NCBI GenBank assembly: GCA_013203065.1
Contig: JABMQV010000309.1
Span: 1-9,327 of the forward strand
Length of the DNA stretch: 9,327 nucleotides
Source: Desulfobacteraceae bacterium
GTDB lineage: Bacteria; Desulfobacterota; DSM-4660; Desulfatiglandales; Desulfatiglandaceae
Direction: 5' to 3'
Shown: positions 5,403 through 9,327 of the stretch, piece after piece
How the letters are laid out: every line of letters starts with the position of its first letter
Position numbering within the stretch: position 1 is the first letter of the stretch
Translations under genes and position numbers: made by a program
The notes under the pieces: model-generated
Told to the model about the DNA's origin: nothing
The model's input: only the letters and a program-made list of their open reading frames with translations
Database searches by the model: none

Positions 5403-8400
5403 GAAATCAAAAACCCTTATTCTTATCGTTTGTGCCCTTGTTCTGGTTCCGTTATCTTTTGTCGGGTATTTCTGCGTCAAGGTAGCCCGCGAGGCCTCCA
5501 GCCGTATTGAGAGGGGAGCCATTGATCGCATCATTGCCTCGGAAAGCCCTGTCTATTACGATGACGGCCACACCCCCATTGGTGTCTTTTTTGAAAAAAC
5601 CCACCGGAAATACACAAAATATAAGGACATCCCCGATATCTTTGTAAAGGCCCTGGTGGCTGCCGAAGACAAGGATTTCTTTACACACTGGGGATTTGCC
5701 CCCAAGGCAATGCTGAGGGCAATGGTGGCCAACATCAAGGCGGGCAGAGTTGTTCAGGGTGGCAGCACCCTAACCCAGCAGACGGCCAAAAACATATTCA
5801 AGCGAGAAAAAAGATCCTACAAGGCAAAGTTCAAGGAAGTGATCGAGGCCTTTCTCCTTGAGTGGAAATATAGCAAGGAAGAGATCCTCGAGATGTATGC
5901 GAATCAATTCTTTGTGACGGGCTATGGAAAGGGCCTTAAGATCGCTGCACAATATTACTTTGGAAAAGACTTGAAAGATCTAGACCTGGTAGAGGTTACA
6001 TTTATCGTAGGCTCGGTCAAAGGGCCGAATCGTTACAATCCTTTTTTGAAGAAAAACGAGGCAGAAAGAGTGAAGGCCAGGCGGCTCGCCAGGCAGCGGA
6101 AGGACTATGTCCTTTCCAATCTGCGAAGGCTGGATTTCATCACTCAGAAGCAGTATCTCGAGGCCATAAAGCGGGAAGTCCCTTTCAGGGAAGGAAGGAT
6201 AACCTATCGCCTGAATGTCATTATGGACTATATTCGGGAACAACTTGAATCCGGCTATTTCAAGGAGATTTTCCGTGAACAAGGAATGGACAATTTTGCT
6301 ACTTCCGGGATCAGCATCTACACTTCCATCAATGAGGAGATACAAGAGGCAGCCCTGAAGAGCCTCCGCAACCATCTCCCGGTAATGGATATCAGGCTGA
6401 ATGGCTACAGCGGGAGCAGAGCAGAAGGACCGCCGGACGATGTGCCACAGAAGGACCTGAAGGGACCAAAGGGCGCCCTGCCCTTTCCGGCGCGAATTAC
6501 CCATGTTGATATAGAAGATAGAACGGGTCATTTGGTGGTCTCCTGGGACCATGGGGGCGGAGTCATAGACTTTGAAGGCCTCAAGACCGTTGGTGAGGCC
6601 TGGCTGAAATGGAAGACGGGGGCCTGGGCGGTATTTGAGAAAAAGGATGTATCCGGGTTCTTGAAGAATCTGCACGTGGGAGATCTTGTGGAAGTACGAG
6701 TGGTTCGCTCACCCCGGATAGCACGGGATGGCAAGGAAAGTGCAAGAGTGATGCTTTCCAAAATCCCGCAATTGGAAGGGGGCATTGTGGCGCTCCATGA
6801 GGGAATGATAAAGGCCATGGTCGGCGGATTCGAGGATCGATTTTTTAACCGGGCCGTTGACGCAAAACGGCAATTGGGGTCTATCTTCAAACCCATCGTC
6901 TACACGGCGGCGCTGCAGCTCAAATGGAATACCCTTGACCCCTTAAAAAATGCCAGAGACATCTTTCGATTTGAAAACACCTACTATTTGCCGCGACCGG
7001 ACCACCTCCCCTTGAGCCAAAAGGTCTCAATGGCCTGGGCAGGGGCAAAGTCAGAAAATCTGGCGACCGTCTGGCTGATCTATCACCTGACCGAACAGTT
7101 GAACATGAGTGAATTCAAGCAGGTTGCGAGTATTGTTGGACTTGCCAGGAAGAAAGGCGCGTCCTATTTGGATTACAAGACGAGGATTCGAGATGACTAC
7201 GGGGTTGTGGTGAACCGGGAAGCACTCACGGAAGCCGCCTTTGAAGAAGCAAAAAGGGGGATAGAATCGGATCTCATATTCGGGGGCCAGGAGGAAACCC
7301 TAAAGAACCTCAAGCGCCTGCACTTCAAAATCGACACATCCTACGTAAAAACTGAAAGGTCGGATGAGAAACAGCTCCTGAGATACAGCTTTAGCAGGCT
7401 CCGCGATCTTGACCGGAAGGCGAGGGAACAATTTCAGGAGATCCCGGTCCTGCTTGACGAGTATTCCCGCAATAAAAGCCCAACAATATGGCAGGAACTC
7501 TCGGAGCATCTCCGCCATTTTTACAGGGCCGAGGATAGGGGGACAAAGCTTATCTTTACAGAAGATCCTGAAGACCTGGCTCCTCAAACACTCCTCCCGT
7601 TCACTCCGGAATGGCTCCTCAAAAACCGCGCACACCTCACAAGGGAGAAGATATGGGTAGACGGCCTGATCACTTCAGGAGTCCTGGACCTGATTCAGGA
7701 ACACATGAAGGATATCTATAGCCGATTGAGTGCCCAAAAACCTTACGACCTTGAAACATTGGCCAAGATTCGTGATTTCAGAACCCTTGTCAATCTATCC
7801 TATGTGGTGTATCTCTCTAAGAAAATCGGGGTCTCTACACGGTTGGATCCGGTGCTTTCCTTCCCTCTTGGACCAAATTCAATCAGCATCCTGGAAGCGG
7901 CACTGGCCTACCAGGCACTCATAACAGGCAACGTCTATCCCCTTTCGCCTGACAAAGGTTCGGCAATGATCCCGATAATCACCAAGATCGTTGACAGGGA
8001 GGGCGATGTAATATGGGAATACAAACCACAGCCCGTGAGGATTATATCAACCAGGGTCTCCAGTCTGGTGAGTGAAATCTTGAGAAAGGTTATGGAAATA
8101 GGCACGGGTCGCAGGGCAGAGGGTGCGGTCAGGGCTTTTGACATCCCTATCCCCACCTTTGGAAAAACCGGCACGGCCAATCAATTCACCAATTCGAGCT
8201 TTGTGGGGCTGATACCCGGTCCGGACCACAGGACGGGACAGCTTGACCTGAAAGATGGATACACCATAGCCGCTTATGTGGGTTATGACGACAATCGACC
8301 CATGGAGGCAGAACACTTTACCATATATGGTTCTTCAGGTGCCCTACCCCTCTGGATCGACACGGCAAATGCCATCACCAACTCAGAAGGTTATTCCAAG

Positions 8401-8628
8401 AAACTACAACTTGCAGACCTGGTATTCGGCGCCAAATCGAGCCTTATTTCCACTCAGGGAGGCCTGAAGAGCATATCGGTTTCACCCCTGAGCGGACTCA
8501 TTGTAAAATCGTCGAAGAAAACCACTGTGAGTTCATCTCCTGTCAAAATTATCGGAGAGGTTGATGAGCATGGGGGTTCATTGAACTTCAAGCGACACTT
8601 TGAGCCAGTGGGAGGAGAAGTGGAATGA
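5392..8628 (+). CDS. Bifunctional class A penicillin-binding protein, PBP1A-type, with a large transpeptidase insertion (about 1078 aa)
   Basis: It polymerises lipid II into glycan strands and crosslinks peptides, anchored in the inner membrane with its bulk in the periplasm. Residues 6-31 are the membrane anchor. The GT51 domain shows EDKDFFTHWG at 92-101 (catalytic Glu92), GGSTLTQQTAKN at 123-134 and KEEILEMYANQ at 162-172. Around 360-475 lies an OB-like beta region as in PBP1A. The transpeptidase has Ser497/Lys500 (GSIFKP), SEN at 554-556 and KTGT at 925-928, so both activities look intact. SEN and KTG are 371 residues apart, against about 130 in well-known class A PBPs. The extra part (roughly 585-800) is charged and predicted helical by eye. 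The usual landmark before KTG (LSFPLGPNSISILEAALAYQAL, shown here in part) is present after it. Adjacent ATGs at 5392 and 5395 are both possible starts. Translation is probably coupled to the ATP-grasp gene before it and the lipoprotein after it. Confidence 0.92.
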   Translation: MMAKKSKTLILIVCALVLVPLSFVGYFCVKVAREASSRIERGAIDRIIASESPVYYDDGHTPIGVFFEKTHRKYTKYKDIPDIFVKALVAAEDKDFFTHWGFAPKAMLRAMVANIKAGRVVQGGSTLTQQTAKNIFKREKRSYKAKFKEVIEAFLLEWKYSKEEILEMYANQFFVTGYGKGLKIAAQYYFGKDLKDLDLVEVTFIVGSVKGPNRYNPFLKKNEAERVKARRLARQRKDYVLSNLRRLDFITQKQYLEAIKREVPFREGRITYRLNVIMDYIREQLESGYFKEIFREQGMDNFATSGISIYTSINEEIQEAALKSLRNHLPVMDIRLNGYSGSRAEGPPDDVPQKDLKGPKGALPFPARITHVDIEDRTGHLVVSWDHGGGVIDFEGLKTVGEAWLKWKTGAWAVFEKKDVSGFLKNLHVGDLVEVRVVRSPRIARDGKESARVMLSKIPQLEGGIVALHEGMIKAMVGGFEDRFFNRAVDAKRQLGSIFKPIVYTAALQLKWNTLDPLKNARDIFRFENTYYLPRPDHLPLSQKVSMAWAGAKSENLATVWLIYHLTEQLNMSEFKQVASIVGLARKKGASYLDYKTRIRDDYGVVVNREALTEAAFEEAKRGIESDLIFGGQEETLKNLKRLHFKIDTSYVKTERSDEKQLLRYSFSRLRDLDRKAREQFQEIPVLLDEYSRNKSPTIWQELSEHLRHFYRAEDRGTKLIFTEDPEDLAPQTLLPFTPEWLLKNRAHLTREKIWVDGLITSGVLDLIQEHMKDIYSRLSAQKPYDLETLAKIRDFRTLVNLSYVVYLSKKIGVSTRLDPVLSFPLGPNSISILEAALAYQALITGNVYPLSPDKGSAMIPIITKIVDREGDVIWEYKPQPVRIISTRVSSLVSEILRKVMEIGTGRRAEGAVRAFDIPIPTFGKTGTANQFTNSSFVGLIPGPDHRTGQLDLKDGYTIAAYVGYDDNRPMEAEHFTIYGSSGALPLWIDTANAITNSEGYSKKLQLADLVFGAKSSLISTQGGLKSISVSPLSGLIVKSSKKTTVSSSPVKIIGEVDEHGGSLNFKRHFEPVGGEVE
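8611..8617 (+). promoter_or_regulatory. Strong ribosome binding site of the lipoprotein gene, inside the PBP gene
   Basis: GGAGGAG lies 7 nt before the ATG at 8625 and within the last codons of the PBP gene. With the ATGA overlap it supports coupled, efficient translation of the lipoprotein. Confidence 0.75.
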
Positions 8629-9327
8629 AGATAACAAAGGGGCTTCTTTTGATCCTTTCATTTTTGTGGGTCTTCGGGTGTGCCCCGGCCCGTGAAACGC
8701 ACCCACCCGTCGGGCCCCCGGTCGGGCCAAGGGCACCGGTAAAACACGTCGCGTTGTTTCCTTCTGGCATACTTGACCAAAAGATCGCTCTTCTTGAGGA
8801 TAGACTCGAGGATGAGGCTCTCTCAGAAAAAGACAAGGCGTTAGCCTCGAGGCTTCTCACTACATACAAAACGCTCAAAAAGCTCTCTGCCGACGACCTT
8901 ACAGATAAGCGATACCGGATGGTCATCCAAAGGCTTTTTGAAAGCCTGACCCTCCTTGATGAAAATCTCATGGTGAAAGAGAAGACCGGGGCAAGGGACG
9001 TTGTAACGGCCATGATGGGTTTTTCCAAAAAGAGACGTGAAATCCTCGATAGTTATCTAACAAGGAACTACAGAGGGGTGATCAATCGTTCCATGGAATT
9101 GAAATCGGTATTTGGTTCGGATGCCCTCACCCCGGAAATCGGTCTTGTCTATGCCTTATCCCTGGCAAAGGAAGGGTTGCTGAAGGAGGCTGTGAGTGTC
9201 GGAGAGGGCGTCGTGAATCAGTTTGAAGCGACCCCTGGCCTAACGGTCCTTAGAGTCAGCATGGCAGAGTGGAAACTGCGCTTGGGGCGGCAGGAAGGGG
9301 CCTCGTCAATTTATGCAGGGCTCAAAG
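8625..9327 (+). CDS. TPR-type lipoprotein, possible PBP activator (partial, 234 codons seen)
   Basis: The first 18 residues are a lipoprotein signal (MKITKGLLLILSFLWVFG) followed by Cys19 in VFGC, a usable lipobox. Ala20 at +2 would not block Lol transport, so outer-membrane anchoring is expected by the E. coli rule. Residues 20-38 are a proline-rich tether (PPVGPPVGP). From about 45 on the protein is helical and charged, and from Thr169 (TPEIGLVYALSLAKEGLLKE) it has the A/G/L pattern of TPR repeats, with a second unit starting near 201. The frame is open to the right edge, so the C-terminus is missing. Its ATG overlaps the PBP stop as ATGA. E. coli PBP1a needs LpoA, an outer-membrane lipoprotein with a TPR-like N-terminal part, so an analogous activator is a natural reading. 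I see no specific LpoA signature; a general TPR scaffold lipoprotein is the alternative. Confidence 0.8.
   Translation, partial: MKITKGLLLILSFLWVFGCAPARETHPPVGPPVGPRAPVKHVALFPSGILDQKIALLEDRLEDEALSEKDKALASRLLTTYKTLKKLSADDLTDKRYRMVIQRLFESLTLLDENLMVKEKTGARDVVTAMMGFSKKRREILDSYLTRNYRGVINRSMELKSVFGSDALTPEIGLVYALSLAKEGLLKEAVSVGEGVVNQFEATPGLTVLRVSMAEWKLRLGRQEGASSIYAGLK

Noticed and set aside
5980..6675. A 231-codon open frame on the minus strand inside the PBP gene.
   Set aside because: It lies entirely opposite strongly motif-supported coding sequence, lacks recognisable domains and is explained as a shadow of the real frame. The same applies to the long antisense frames opposite the deaminase (3903-4484) and the lytic transglycosylase (172-717, plus strand).

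Overview
The window is about 9.3 kb of gene-dense bacterial DNA of balanced base composition. It carries six complete protein genes, one long gene cut by the right edge and perhaps the first codons of another at the left edge. The cell is Gram-negative: there is a periplasmic lytic transglycosylase, a class A penicillin-binding protein (PBP) with an OB-like domain of the PBP1A type, and a lipoprotein whose +2 residue fits outer-membrane sorting. Gene content and style suggest a Desulfobacterota (deltaproteobacterium)-like organism, but that is a guess from general resemblance. No mobile element, CRISPR array, rRNA or tRNA was found.

Left part (1-2047): a lytic transglycosylase gene reads leftward from a good sigma70-type promoter (TTGACA, 17 bp, TATGTT on the minus strand). 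Past its stop, a hairpin covers the Shine-Dalgarno sequence of a possible next gene that leaves the window. To the right, across about 370 bp that hold an inverted repeat and a 9-bp direct repeat, a trimeric-type purine nucleoside phosphorylase reads rightward. Its base-binding residues (Glu191, Asn233) are those of enzymes acting on 6-oxopurines.

Middle (2036-3261): a zinc-dependent medium-chain dehydrogenase reads leftward, and its 3' end overlaps that of the phosphorylase by 12 bp. A 272-bp divergent spacer follows. It contains a short palindrome and three consecutive hairpins with competing pairings, just ahead of a deaminase gene.

Right part (3262-9327): four rightward genes are packed with almost no spacing, so they probably form one operon. 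They encode an MtaD-type 5-methylthioadenosine/S-adenosylhomocysteine deaminase, a short RimK-like ATP-grasp ligase, a very large bifunctional class A PBP (about 1078 residues) and a TPR-type lipoprotein (start ATG and PBP stop TGA share ATGA). The PBP has all its glycosyltransferase and transpeptidase motifs, but SxN and KTG are about 370 residues apart instead of about 130, so an extra largely helical domain of roughly 210-240 residues sits inside the transpeptidase.

Two functional themes emerge. The deaminase and the phosphorylase could act in series in methylthioadenosine/purine salvage (deaminate, then phosphorolyse the 6-oxo nucleoside). The ligase-PBP-lipoprotein cluster looks like a peptidoglycan synthesis module in which the lipoprotein may be an Lpo-like activator of the enlarged PBP. 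This second point is the most promising candidate for an undescribed system here.
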